The position numbers and the translations under genes are program-made. The notes below the pieces were generated by a model, which saw nothing but the letters and a program-made list of their open reading frames with translations, had not been told where the DNA came from and made no database searches. Shown here piece after piece: positions 6,473 to 15,197 of a DNA stretch of 64,000 nucleotides (the stretch's first letter is position 1; each line of letters begins with the position of its first letter). Source of the DNA: an uncultured Exiguobacterium sp. (GTDB taxonomy: Bacteria > Bacillota > Bacilli > Exiguobacteriales > Exiguobacteriaceae); assembly GCA_913775715.1 (NCBI GenBank), contig CAJYMC010000008.1, positions 159,226 to 223,225 of the forward strand, read 5' to 3'.

Positions 6473-8722
6473 TTAGAGAGAACCGTGGAACGTTCGATTG
6501 ATGACGTCGATCTGTTGTTCACGCGTCAGTTTAATGAAGTTGACGGCATAACCGGATACCCGAATCGTTAACTGCGGATATTGTTCTGGATGCTCCATGG
6601 CATCGAGTAACGTCTCACGGTCAAAGACGTTAACATTCAAATGGTGTCCCTTTGAAGTCGTACCACCCATATATCCGTCAAGTAATCCGACCGTATTGCG
6701 AATACGTGTTGCCTCATCCTTACCAAGTGCTTTTGGAACGATCGAGAACGTGTACGAAATACCATCGAGCGCATGTTCATACGGTAATTTTCCGACAGAT
6801 GTCAGTGCGGCGACAGCTCCTCTAGTGTCACGTCCATGCATCGGATTAGCACCCGGTGCGAATGGTTCACCCGCACGGCGTCCATCTGGCGTATTTCCTG
6901 TCTTTTTACCATAGACGACGTTTGAAGTAATCGTTAGAACAGACTGTGTCGGGAGGGCATTGCGATACGTTGGATGTTTACGAATTTTCTCCATAAACAG
7001 TGTGACGAGATCGACCGCCATCTGATCCACCCGTTCATCGTTATTCCCGAACTTCGGAAACTCGCCTTCGATCTTGAAATCAACTGCAATCCCATCCGCA
7101 TCTCGGATCGGACGGACTGTTGCGTAACGGATCGCGGATAAACTGTCAGCGACAACCGACAAACCAGCGATACCGCATGCCATCGTTCGTAAGATTTCCG
7201 GATCGTGTAACGCCATTTCAATCCGTTCGTAACTGTATTTATCATGCATGTAGTGGATGACATTCAGTGTGTTGACGTACAGTTCTGCGAGCCAATCGAG
7301 TTGACGATCATAAGCCGCCATGACGGTTTCGTAATCGAGTACTTCATCAAGCATCAATGGACTTGCCGGGGCGACTTGAATTTTGAGCTTCTCGTCCATT
7401 CCGCCATTGATCGTATAGAGTAATGCTTTTGCTAGGTTTGCCCGTGCGCCGAAGAACTGCATCTGTTTCCCGATTCGCATCGCGGAGACACAGCAAGCGA
7501 TACCATAATCATCCCCATAAACCGGTAACATCAAATCATCGTTTTCATACTGAATCGAGCTCGATACAATCGACATCTTCGCACAGAATTCCTTGAATCC
7601 GCGTGGAAGCTGAGTAGACCAGAGAACGGTTAGATTCGGTTCCGGTGCCGGACCGAGTGTCGAGAGCGTGTGCAGGAAGCGGAATGAACTTTTCGTGACG
7701 TTTGATCGCCCATCTTCACTCATACCACCGATGGATTCCGTTACCCACGTCGGATCACCTGAGAAGAGATCGTTGTAGTCCGGTGTCCGTAAGAACTTAA
7801 CGATCCGAAGCTTCATGACGAAATGATCGACGAGCTCTTGTGCGGTCTCTTCGGTCAATCGACCTGTCGCAAGATCACGTTCGACATAAATATCAAGGAA
7901 CGTCGAGACTCGACCGAGTGACATGGCTGCTCCGTTTTGCTCCTTGATGGCAGCGAGATAAGCAAGGTAAACCCACTGGAATGCTTCCTGTGCGGTTTCC
8001 GCCGGACGCGACAGGTCAAAACCATAGCGAGTTCCAAGCTCAGTTAGCTCCTTCAACGCACGTAATTGTTCATTCATCTCTTCGCGGTCGCGGATCATCG
8101 ATTCAGAGAGGAATCCACCACGCGCCTTTAAGTCCCGCTTCCGATCTTCAATCAAGCGCGCTGTTCCATATAAAGCGACACGACGATAGTCACCGATGAT
8201 CCGTCCGCGTCCGTAAGCATCTGGTAATCCGGTGATGATACCGGCTTTACGCGCGGCGCGCATCTCAGGGGTATAAGCATCAAAAACCCCTTGGTTATGT
8301 GTCTTCCGGTATTCGCTGAAGGTTTTCGTCACAGTCTCGTCTGCTTCAAAACCATACGCAGCTAAGGCATCATTCACCATCCGAATCCCGCCGTTCGGAT
8401 GAATCGAACGTTTAAACGGTTCGTCTGTCTGTAAACCGACGATTTTTTCGAGTGAGCGATTCAGATACCCTGCATCATGCGAGAGAATCGTTGATGGTGT
8501 CTTGGCATCGACGGCATACACACCACCACGTTGGCGTTCTTCATTCGTCAGCTGTAGAATTTGTTGCCAGAGCCGTTCCGTCGCTTGCGTCGGACCGACT
8601 AAAAAGTGATCATCTCCTGTATATTCCGTGCGGTTGAGTCGAATGAAATCTGCGACATCGATCGCTTTTACCCATTCACCAGACGTAAAGTTCGTCCAAG
8701 CATTCGTTTTTTCTAATAACAT
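6473..8722 (-). CDS. pflB: Formate acetyltransferase (pyruvate formate-lyase)
   Basis: Glycyl radical enzyme converting pyruvate and CoA to acetyl-CoA and formate in fermentative growth; 749 residues. The tandem active-site cysteines are in [11 protein letters not shown] near the middle. The radical glycine is in RVSGYAVNF about 25 residues from the end. The start is ATG 8722 (MLLEKTNAW), 8 bases after AAAGGAG. Two Rex-like 18-mers upstream suggest control by the NADH/NAD ratio. With pflA it marks a facultative anaerobe. Confidence 0.97.
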   Translation of the reverse strand: MLLEKTNAWTNFTSGEWVKAIDVADFIRLNRTEYTGDDHFLVGPTQATERLWQQILQLTNEERQRGGVYAVDAKTPSTILSHDAGYLNRSLEKIVGLQTDEPFKRSIHPNGGIRMVNDALAAYGFEADETVTKTFSEYRKTHNQGVFDAYTPEMRAARKAGIITGLPDAYGRGRIIGDYRRVALYGTARLIEDRKRDLKARGGFLSESMIRDREEMNEQLRALKELTELGTRYGFDLSRPAETAQEAFQWVYLAYLAAIKEQNGAAMSLGRVSTFLDIYVERDLATGRLTEETAQELVDHFVMKLRIVKFLRTPDYNDLFSGDPTWVTESIGGMSEDGRSNVTKSSFRFLHTLSTLGPAPEPNLTVLWSTQLPRGFKEFCAKMSIVSSSIQYENDDLMLPVYGDDYGIACCVSAMRIGKQMQFFGARANLAKALLYTINGGMDEKLKIQVAPASPLMLDEVLDYETVMAAYDRQLDWLAELYVNTLNVIHYMHDKYSYERIEMALHDPEILRTMACGIAGLSVVADSLSAIRYATVRPIRDADGIAVDFKIEGEFPKFGNNDERVDQMAVDLVTLFMEKIRKHPTYRNALPTQSVLTITSNVVYGKKTGNTPDGRRAGEPFAPGANPMHGRDTRGAVAALTSVGKLPYEHALDGISYTFSIVPKALGKDEATRIRNTVGLLDGYMGGTTSKGHHLNVNVFDRETLLDAMEHPEQYPQLTIRVSGYAVNFIKLTREQQIDVINRTFHGSL

Positions 8723-8763
8723 GGATACCACTCCTTTAATATTGAGCTAATCATCAGTTCCTT

Positions 8764-8781
8764 ATGTGAATAGTGTAACAA
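8764..8781 (-). promoter_or_regulatory. Rex-like operator 1 of pflB
   Basis: ATGTGAATAGTGTAACAA has the 7-4-7 form of the Rex consensus (TTGTGAA-N4-TTAACAA or TTCACAA). It lies about 45 bases before the pflB start, where it would block transcription when NADH is low. Confidence 0.5.
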
Positions 8782-8808
8782 AAGGAAAGGCAGATTCCCT
8801 TTACGTTC

Positions 8809-8826
8809 ATGTGAATGTTTTAACAA
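8809..8826 (-). promoter_or_regulatory. Rex-like operator 2 of pflB
   Basis: ATGTGAATGTTTTAACAA, the second copy, shares 15 of 18 bases with site 1, which is 45 bases away. Two sites in the same orientation before pflB strengthen the case for a real regulator. Confidence 0.5.
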
Positions 8827-9061
8827 GTGAACAAACGTTGATATGACGGGCTTTCCTTATTTCTGTATTCATATGAACATAGTTCACGAAAAACAGTTTG
8901 AGACTGCTAATACAAGGTTTTTTAGAAACTGTATGAGTTGATTTGAAAAAGAATCACTAGAACAGTTGAAACTGTGAGGAATGTCACGTTACGGCATCTT
9001 GTGTTTTTAGGACGTATCGTTGACAATGAAAAAGGGAATATAGAACGTGGAGGTGTGCCAA

Positions 9062-9490
9062 ATGGAGTATGTGTCATTAACACAGCAAGGAGAGTATCAG
9101 TCGGGAGACTGGGTCTCGCTAAAAATAGGATCGGACGGTTCGACGCGGACTGGGATGATCACGGAATTTGAAGGCGATGGATTCTGGATTCGGTTTGAAG
9201 ACGATTTTGATTATGAAGACTTTATCGGCTATGATGAATCTTACTGGATTGCGCTTGTTCGCCGTCCGGTCGACGTAAAAGCGACGTATACGATTCTTAC
9301 CGAGTATCCGGCACTTGCTGCAGAATTACAGGATCGTGTCATTCAGGGATTCGAGATTCTAGAAGAAGAGGTCGCTGAAGGAGAGATCCGGTTCCACATT
9401 CGATTGCTCGACGCAGGAAATGAATATACACAGACATTACGGGGATACCGTGATGCATCAGGAGATCATGTCGAATACGTAACGGCATGA
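9062..9490 (+). CDS. Hypothetical protein, first gene of the yfmL operon
   Basis: 142 residues, soluble and acidic, which I do not recognise. The N-terminal half (residues 10-70) looks like a small beta-barrel (SGDWVSLKIGSDGSTRTGMITEFEGDGFWIRFEDDF), reminiscent of SH3-like or PilZ-like folds, without a diagnostic motif. The second half is mixed helix and strand. The start is ATG 9062, 7 bases after GGAGG. Only about 28 bases separate it from yfmL, so the two probably share a transcript. Confidence 0.7.
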   Translation: MEYVSLTQQGEYQSGDWVSLKIGSDGSTRTGMITEFEGDGFWIRFEDDFDYEDFIGYDESYWIALVRRPVDVKATYTILTEYPALAAELQDRVIQGFEILEEEVAEGEIRFHIRLLDAGNEYTQTLRGYRDASGDHVEYVTA

Positions 9491-9518
9491 TGGAATTAAG
9501 AGAGTAGGAGAAATCGTT

Positions 9519-10691
9519 ATGAACTTTACAAAACCATTTTTACAGGAAGCATGGGAACGCGCACGCTTTACGGAGTTGATGCCTGTTCAAGAACAAGCGA
9601 TTCCGTTGTTGCGCGAAGGAAAAGATGTCCTGGCGGAAGCGCCGACAGGAACAGGGAAGACGCTTGCCTATGTCATTCCAGCTTTAGAAAAGATTGAAGT
9701 AGAAGAACCACACGTGCAAGTCGTGATCACGGCACCCACACGGGAACTTGTCATGCAAATTCATCAAGTCATTCAATTGTTTGCTCAAGGAAGTGGTATC
9801 AAATCCGGTGCATTCATTGGTGGTGTTGAATTAAAACGACAATATGAACGATTGAAGAAAAAACCGCAAATCATCGTCGGAACACCGGGGCGCCTTGTCG
9901 AGTTGATCGATTCGAAGAAGCTGAAGATGCATAAGGTGAAATTGATCGTCTTGGACGAAGCGGATCAAATCTATGAGAGTGGTATGAGTGACTCGGCGAC
10001 GCGAATCGCAAACAGTGCACTACGCGATCGTCAGTTAGCATTCGTCTCAGCGACATTACCAGAACGAACAGCGGAATGGGGACGGACGCTTGCAAACAAC
10101 CCTGAGACGATTCGAGTTGAGCGTGCCGTCAGCACACAAGTGACATTCGGTTATTTGGAGACTTCACGTCGTCAGAAGCCGGAATTGTTACGTCGTCTGG
10201 CGAACATGCAAGGATCAAAAGTACTGACATTCATCAATAACCGTTCCTTCCTCGGACCATTGAATGGCGAGTTGAGTAAATTCTCATTGAAATACCGGAT
10301 TTTAGACGCTGAAAAAGGCAAACGAGAGCGGATGGAGACATTGCGTTCTTATAAAAAGGGAGAGTTTCCTTTACTCGTCACGACAGGTCTTGCGGCACGT
10401 GGGTTAGATATCGAAGCAGTCACGCATGTCGTCCACTATGATTTGCCGGAGTCGCTTGACGATTTCGTACACCGTTCAGGTCGGACGGGACGTGGAAACG
10501 CGAACGGAATGGTACTTGCTCTTGTTACGGATCAAGACTTAAAACACTTAAAAACACTTGCGAAGCAAATGGGAGTCGAGATGGAAGCGATGGAAATTTA
10601 CCGTGGGGAAGTCATTCCGAAACGTGAATTCACAGCACCTCAGACGATTAAAAGACCGGCTACTCCTCACCGGAAAGGGCGATCGAAATGA
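9519..10691 (+). CDS. yfmL: DEAD-box RNA helicase, YfmL-like
   Basis: ATP-dependent RNA helicase of 390 residues. It has both RecA-like domains: Q motif, motif I APTGTGKT, Ia PTRELV, Ib TPGR, II DEAD (LDEADQIYESG), III SATL, V ARGLDIE and VI HRSGRTGR. Size and several blocks (PTGTGKTLAY, KLKMHKVKLIVLDEADQ) match B. subtilis YfmL, which acts in 50S assembly and cold growth. The tail is short and basic, without the Gly/Arg-rich tail of CshA. Its stop overlaps the next ATG (ATGA), pointing to a stable gene pair with the unknown protein downstream. Confidence 0.88.
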   Translation: MNFTKPFLQEAWERARFTELMPVQEQAIPLLREGKDVLAEAPTGTGKTLAYVIPALEKIEVEEPHVQVVITAPTRELVMQIHQVIQLFAQGSGIKSGAFIGGVELKRQYERLKKKPQIIVGTPGRLVELIDSKKLKMHKVKLIVLDEADQIYESGMSDSATRIANSALRDRQLAFVSATLPERTAEWGRTLANNPETIRVERAVSTQVTFGYLETSRRQKPELLRRLANMQGSKVLTFINNRSFLGPLNGELSKFSLKYRILDAEKGKRERMETLRSYKKGEFPLLVTTGLAARGLDIEAVTHVVHYDLPESLDDFVHRSGRTGRGNANGMVLALVTDQDLKHLKTLAKQMGVEMEAMEIYRGEVIPKREFTAPQTIKRPATPHRKGRSK

Positions 10692-11332
10692 AGAACGATC
10701 GAAAAGTAATTCCGTTTCCGACGACGGTTTCTGAAGCGGAAATGAACGCAGCCTTGAAGAAAATGTATCAAGAAGCAGCGACAGCGCGGAGTACGGATTG
10801 GGTCGCTTTCATTGAAGAAATTGCGACGGAAGGACGTTGGTATTTAAAAGATGCTGAATTGTTCCGAGACTTGTTCGTTGACTGGGCGATCTTTTATGAA
10901 ACGGATGATCAAGGAAAAACACCACACGGTCGGTTTCTCGAGCAGGTAAAAGAAGAGCTATCACCTAGTCTCTATCGCGCCTTGCGTGGATTAGCGGACC
11001 CGATGCCTTCGCTATTTCAAGTCGAGGCGGATGGTGTCGTTGATTTAATGTCAAAACAGACGTATCAAACCGATTTGGCGGAGATTGAAGTCGAACCGGG
11101 GGATCTGTTGATTGGGAAACTGCTCTATATTTCTGGGAAGTGGCGCTTTGCGATTGCCTACATGAAGGTAGCACGCGCATTAGTACCAGAAGTTCTTGCT
11201 TTGTTGACGGACTTCGTGGATGAAGTGGGAGAAGACGCTTTGCTTCGTCAGTATCCTGAATTTTGTGCGGAATTGATCGACTTACTCCTCGATATCGAAG
11301 AAGGCAATATTGCACCAAGACCAGAAGAATAA
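10688..11332 (+). CDS. Hypothetical protein coupled to yfmL
   Basis: 214 residues, soluble, acidic and mostly helical; I do not recognise the family. There are no membrane segments, signal peptide or nucleotide-binding motif. It opens with a Lys/Arg and Pro stretch (MKNDRKVIPFPTTVSEAEM) followed by helices containing many Trp and Leu. The ATG overlaps the yfmL stop, so it is translationally coupled to the helicase and may be its partner; that is inference. A strong bidirectional terminator follows. Confidence 0.75.
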   Translation: MKNDRKVIPFPTTVSEAEMNAALKKMYQEAATARSTDWVAFIEEIATEGRWYLKDAELFRDLFVDWAIFYETDDQGKTPHGRFLEQVKEELSPSLYRALRGLADPMPSLFQVEADGVVDLMSKQTYQTDLAEIEVEPGDLLIGKLLYISGKWRFAIAYMKVARALVPEVLALLTDFVDEVGEDALLRQYPEFCAELIDLLLDIEEGNIAPRPEE

Positions 11333-11335
11333 TCG

Positions 11336-11388
11336 AAAAAACCTAGAATACATGATCCGATTATGGTCAACGTATTCTAGGTTTTTTT
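11336..11388. terminator. Bidirectional terminator between convergent operons
   Basis: ACCTAGAATAC (11341-11351) pairs with GTATTCTAGGT (11372-11382), flanked by A5 on the left and T7 on the right. It ends the yfmL operon and the diguanylate cyclase operon. Confidence 0.88.
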
Positions 11389-13175
11389 CATGAATCTGCT
11401 CGATATAGGGCGACATCGTTTTTATCCCGATGTTTCACGCGATACATGGCAAGATCGGCTTGCTTTAAGCATGTTTCAAGATCAGCCTTATGACACGAGG
11501 TCACACCAATGCTTGCGGAAACGAATAAGGATTGTCCTTTATAGACGTAAGGACGTCTTAAAAATTGCAAGAAGGACTTGCATTTTCGACGTAAGGACAG
11601 TTCATCATCGGCGTGTAAGAGGATCGCGAACTCATCTCCACCGAGGCGATACACCGATTCTGAGGAATTCGTATGGTCGCTCAATCGCTTCGCAACCTCG
11701 ATCAATACATAATCTCCTGCCTCGTGACCATACGTATCATTGACTTGCTTGAATCCATCTAAGTCGACTAAGGCAAGATAACTCATCTTGAGTAGTTGAT
11801 TTGAGAAATCTCGTTCTAAGGAACGACGGTTGCCGATACTAGTCAAAGCATCATGGTAGGCATGATATTCGATTCTCTTTTGACGAATTTTACGCTCTGT
11901 GACATCATGTAAAATCGTGAATCGTCCCATCGAGGTAGCGGCGATTTGAATCGGAATATCAATGATTTCATAGCGTCGACTTTGTTCATCCTCATATTCG
12001 TCAACTTTCGTTTCGAGCGTCTCTAACAAATGACGCATCGTACGAGGAACATGTTCAATTGTCATATCTGGCAAATGAAACAGACGTTGAGCAGCTAAAT
12101 TCGCGTATAGCGCAGTGCCGGACTGATCAAGTCGAATCATCGGATCAGGATGACCGAGGAAGAGTGGAATGACCTGTTGTTCACTATCTTGGATTTGTTG
12201 TTTTCGATGTTCGATGCGTGAAGCGAGTTGTTCATTTCGTTCGTGTAATTGTGCGACAATCAATCCATGCTGACGGGCAATCAAGATTTGTCGAACGATT
12301 AGCAAGAATAAGATGATAAAGATGTCAAGTTTTCCACCTTCTTGTTCCACCATGTAATGGATGAACAAAGGAACAGCTAATAAAGGAAGCCACGAACGGG
12401 GAATGACAGTCGTTCGTGCAGTTCCTTCTTCAATATGATCAACATGCCATAGAATAGCTGCGCTTTGTGCCAAACGGATCAATATCGGGAAGAACAACAG
12501 ATAATCCGCTGAAAAGTCCGGGAAGTAGACACTAGAGACTTCATAGATACCACGAATGAAAATGGATAAGAATAATAAAAATAATGCCATTCGTGAGACC
12601 CAATGTGTCTCTTGGATGAACGTAAAATAGAAGAAAACGAACAAACCGAGTGATGTGTTCGTGATGACGATGATGGCATAAGGAACAGTCTGGAGGCCAG
12701 GATTCGTCAGTTCATTGAGGACATGAAATGCGACAAGTGCTATGAAAACGACGATGATTGCAGCATCGACGAAAGCGAGTACATGTTGTCCGAGTGTCCG
12801 TTTTGTGATGATTCGGTAAAAAATCGCGTATAGGAATACGTAATGGGAGATTGAAAATAAAATCAAGCTATAAATAGATGGAACTGGAAAGTCTGGATCG
12901 AAGAAACGTAACGTCTCAAGAACGGAACCGATACAGGATAAAACCAGTGACCCTAAAGCAATCAGCCAAAACTTTCGTCTAGGTACGACTAATGTTTGTT
13001 CCTTACGATAAGCCGTAAGAATGAAGTAAGCAATCAATCCAAGTGATACATACTGAAGTACCTGTTCGACGATCCGATTAGAGATGGAAGGAGTCCATGT
13101 AGCAAGGATCATTAGAGCAAAAGAGATGACGAGCATGGCAGGGAACCAACGGATGAAGTAGTTTGATTTAATCAT
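11388..13175 (-). CDS. Membrane diguanylate cyclase with PAS domain (second gene)
   Basis: 595 residues. The N-terminal half has about 8-10 membrane segments without a known sensor-domain name. A coiled stretch follows (LHERNEQLASRIEHRKQQIQDSEQQ), then a PAS-like domain (about 330-440) and a C-terminal GGDEF domain. The catalytic motif is RLGGDEF near residue 512, and GNRRSLERDF and DLDGFKQVNDTYGHEAGD are intact, so it should make c-di-GMP. No RxxD inhibitory site is present five residues before GGDEF. It starts 10 bases after the related gene upstream; the two look like an old tandem duplication. Confidence 0.9.
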   Translation of the reverse strand: MIKSNYFIRWFPAMLVISFALMILATWTPSISNRIVEQVLQYVSLGLIAYFILTAYRKEQTLVVPRRKFWLIALGSLVLSCIGSVLETLRFFDPDFPVPSIYSLILFSISHYVFLYAIFYRIITKRTLGQHVLAFVDAAIIVVFIALVAFHVLNELTNPGLQTVPYAIIVITNTSLGLFVFFYFTFIQETHWVSRMALFLLFLSIFIRGIYEVSSVYFPDFSADYLLFFPILIRLAQSAAILWHVDHIEEGTARTTVIPRSWLPLLAVPLFIHYMVEQEGGKLDIFIILFLLIVRQILIARQHGLIVAQLHERNEQLASRIEHRKQQIQDSEQQVIPLFLGHPDPMIRLDQSGTALYANLAAQRLFHLPDMTIEHVPRTMRHLLETLETKVDEYEDEQSRRYEIIDIPIQIAATSMGRFTILHDVTERKIRQKRIEYHAYHDALTSIGNRRSLERDFSNQLLKMSYLALVDLDGFKQVNDTYGHEAGDYVLIEVAKRLSDHTNSSESVYRLGGDEFAILLHADDELSLRRKCKSFLQFLRRPYVYKGQSLFVSASIGVTSCHKADLETCLKQADLAMYRVKHRDKNDVALYRADS

Positions 13176-13185
13176 GGAATCCCTC

Positions 13186-15027
13186 CTAACGTTTAATGTG
13201 GGCTGCGAACATATAATTATTTTTCTCGTTCTTCTTGATATGGTACATGGCTTCGTCTGCCCGAATCAATAATTGTTCTGAGCTCTTACCGTCTTCAGGA
13301 TATAAGGAAATTCCGATAGATGGTGTGACACGAAGTGTATATGTTTTGATATAAAATGGATGATTCAGGACTTCGAGAACGTGTTCGGCAAACTGCCGAG
13401 TTTCCGCAGCAGATGCCTGAATGAAGATCAAGAATTCATCTCCGCCAAGGCGTGCGACAAAATCAGTTGTGGTCGTCATCGATTGCAGACGCGTTGCCGT
13501 TTCTTGTAGCAGTAAATCACCGACATCATGTCCATAGGTGTCATTGATGTGTTTAAAACCGTCCAAATCAATGAATAGTAAGGAGCCATTTTCCAACGTC
13601 GGAAGAGTCAGGTACAGTTGTTCCTCGAAGTAACGACGGTTTGGTAAACGAGTGAGTGAATCATGGTACCCCATACGTTCTAGCCATACTTCCTGCTGAT
13701 AGTCTTCCGTGACATCCGCCAAGATGACGAAATAGCGTTGTTGATCTGCAATATCGATGACTGTCGTATTTAAAAAGATTTCTGGATGTTCCTCCGTAGC
13801 AGGTACATGTAGGAGGTGAGCGGGATAGGTCAACTGTTTTTGTTGAAGCAACGGAATGAGTCGATCAAGTTGTAGACGTTGACTCGGTCCGAGCGGTAGA
13901 TCATTCCATCCTGCTGCTGCAGCGGCTGGATTGACGGATCGAATCTGATGCATGTCATCGATTTCAAGAACGATTTCTGGATAAGACAAAAAAAGTGATG
14001 TCAGTTCTTTTTCGCGCAACTGTAGCAAATCTGTTTTTTGATGGACGATATCTTCTAGATTCGTTTGTAATGTCGTTGTTTCCTGTAACAACCGAAGATT
14101 CTCCCGGTATGAAAAAAGCTGTCGTGTTAAAAATAATAAAAATGTAATTCCGACAGATAATAAGAAGAAGGTTCGAGAGACTGGGAAGAATGTAATGTAA
14201 AGAATCAGCGCAGATAATAAGATGTAAGCCATTAAAGAACGCGTAAGCGTCTCGACCCGAATAAGATTCGCTTGCTGCTCACGACTAATAGGAAGGGCAC
14301 GCGTGTTCATGAAGGCAAGGATGAAGAGTCCGCTGAGCGGATATAACGGAAGCAAGTGACCCGCTATTCGTGGTTCACCGTTTAATAGCAACGTATAAAA
14401 CACGAAGTTCGTCATGCCGAGAATGAACGTTCCGAGTACGAGAAAAATGAATCCTGATCTTGATACGTTCCGTCTTAAACCAGACGCATAGAGTAAAAAA
14501 AAGAAAAGCGTCAATAAAATTGTCAAGAAAGCATAAAATGTCCAGCTGATTTGCTCGAGTAGCGTTCGTGTATAAGAGGGAACAAAGCGAAAAATGGCGA
14601 TATATCCAGCAATCATTGAAACGGTGAACAAGGTCAAGGAATCAAGAATCAATAACTTTTGTTTTTTGAATAATGTTAAATCCAATTGTCTGAAAAAGAA
14701 AACGACCATCATCGTTAAATGAATCGTATAAGGTAAATCCAGCAAAACGTTCAGATTGACATCGTTCCATTGAAAGAAACGTCCCATCATATTCAGGAAA
14801 TCGCCCAAAAAATACGAGAAGAAGGCGATAGATAACCATTTGTACGGAAGGGAAGGTTGTTTGAAAGCCTTCGATCTACTAAGTAAGAAAATCATAAAAG
14901 AACCGGTCAAACTAATGACTGCTGAGAGTTGTAACGAGCGGTCTTGTGGCAATAGCCAGAGTATCATGTACGTAATGGCTAAGTAGAATGCGACGGTAGG
15001 GTAGATGTTTTGAACCATCCGTTTCAC
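13186..15027 (-). CDS. Membrane diguanylate cyclase with PAS domain (first gene)
   Basis: 613 residues with the same architecture as its downstream neighbour. About ten membrane helices are followed by a linker (LLQETTTLQTNLEDIVHQKTDLLQLREKEL), a PAS-like region (about 330-440) and a GGDEF domain with RLGGDEF near residue 525 and DLDGFKHINDTYGHDVGD. An active cyclase is predicted. As in the neighbour, the RxxD product-inhibition site is absent. The start is GTG 15027, 7 bases after AGGAGG; an ATG three codons later is less well placed. What the membrane region senses cannot be told from sequence. Confidence 0.9.
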   Translation of the reverse strand: MKRMVQNIYPTVAFYLAITYMILWLLPQDRSLQLSAVISLTGSFMIFLLSRSKAFKQPSLPYKWLSIAFFSYFLGDFLNMMGRFFQWNDVNLNVLLDLPYTIHLTMMVVFFFRQLDLTLFKKQKLLILDSLTLFTVSMIAGYIAIFRFVPSYTRTLLEQISWTFYAFLTILLTLFFFLLYASGLRRNVSRSGFIFLVLGTFILGMTNFVFYTLLLNGEPRIAGHLLPLYPLSGLFILAFMNTRALPISREQQANLIRVETLTRSLMAYILLSALILYITFFPVSRTFFLLSVGITFLLFLTRQLFSYRENLRLLQETTTLQTNLEDIVHQKTDLLQLREKELTSLFLSYPEIVLEIDDMHQIRSVNPAAAAAGWNDLPLGPSQRLQLDRLIPLLQQKQLTYPAHLLHVPATEEHPEIFLNTTVIDIADQQRYFVILADVTEDYQQEVWLERMGYHDSLTRLPNRRYFEEQLYLTLPTLENGSLLFIDLDGFKHINDTYGHDVGDLLLQETATRLQSMTTTTDFVARLGGDEFLIFIQASAAETRQFAEHVLEVLNHPFYIKTYTLRVTPSIGISLYPEDGKSSEQLLIRADEAMYHIKKNEKNNYMFAAHIKR

Positions 15028-15150
15028 CGGAACTCCTCCTTTCGCAAGCCTTCCTAAAAAACGAAATATGCTATAACATTACCCGATATCTAGTATGAAT
15101 TCACATTTATTTTCATATTAAAAACGAAAGTAAGAGATGTTTTCCATTTC

Positions 15151-15190
15151 ATGAAAAAAGCGGTGCTCTTCTAAAGGAAGAACTCCGCTT
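15151..15190 (-). terminator. Terminator after yfmR
   Basis: On the minus strand AAGCGGAGTTCTTC and GAAGAGCACCGCTT form an imperfect stem followed by TTTTTT, just past the yfmR stop. Confidence 0.75.
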
Positions 15191-15197
15191 GTAGAAA

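Larger units (their letters stand above)
8723..9061. promoter_or_regulatory. Intergenic control region of pflB and the 9062 operon
   Basis: This 339-base AT-rich gap holds no credible gene. It contains the two Rex-like sites at 8764-8781 and 8809-8826, and a weaker related palindrome near 8871-8888 (ATGAACATAGTTCA). For the rightward operon a TTGTGT at about 9000 and TTGACA near 9019 are visible, but neither has a well-spaced -10. Confidence 0.5.
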
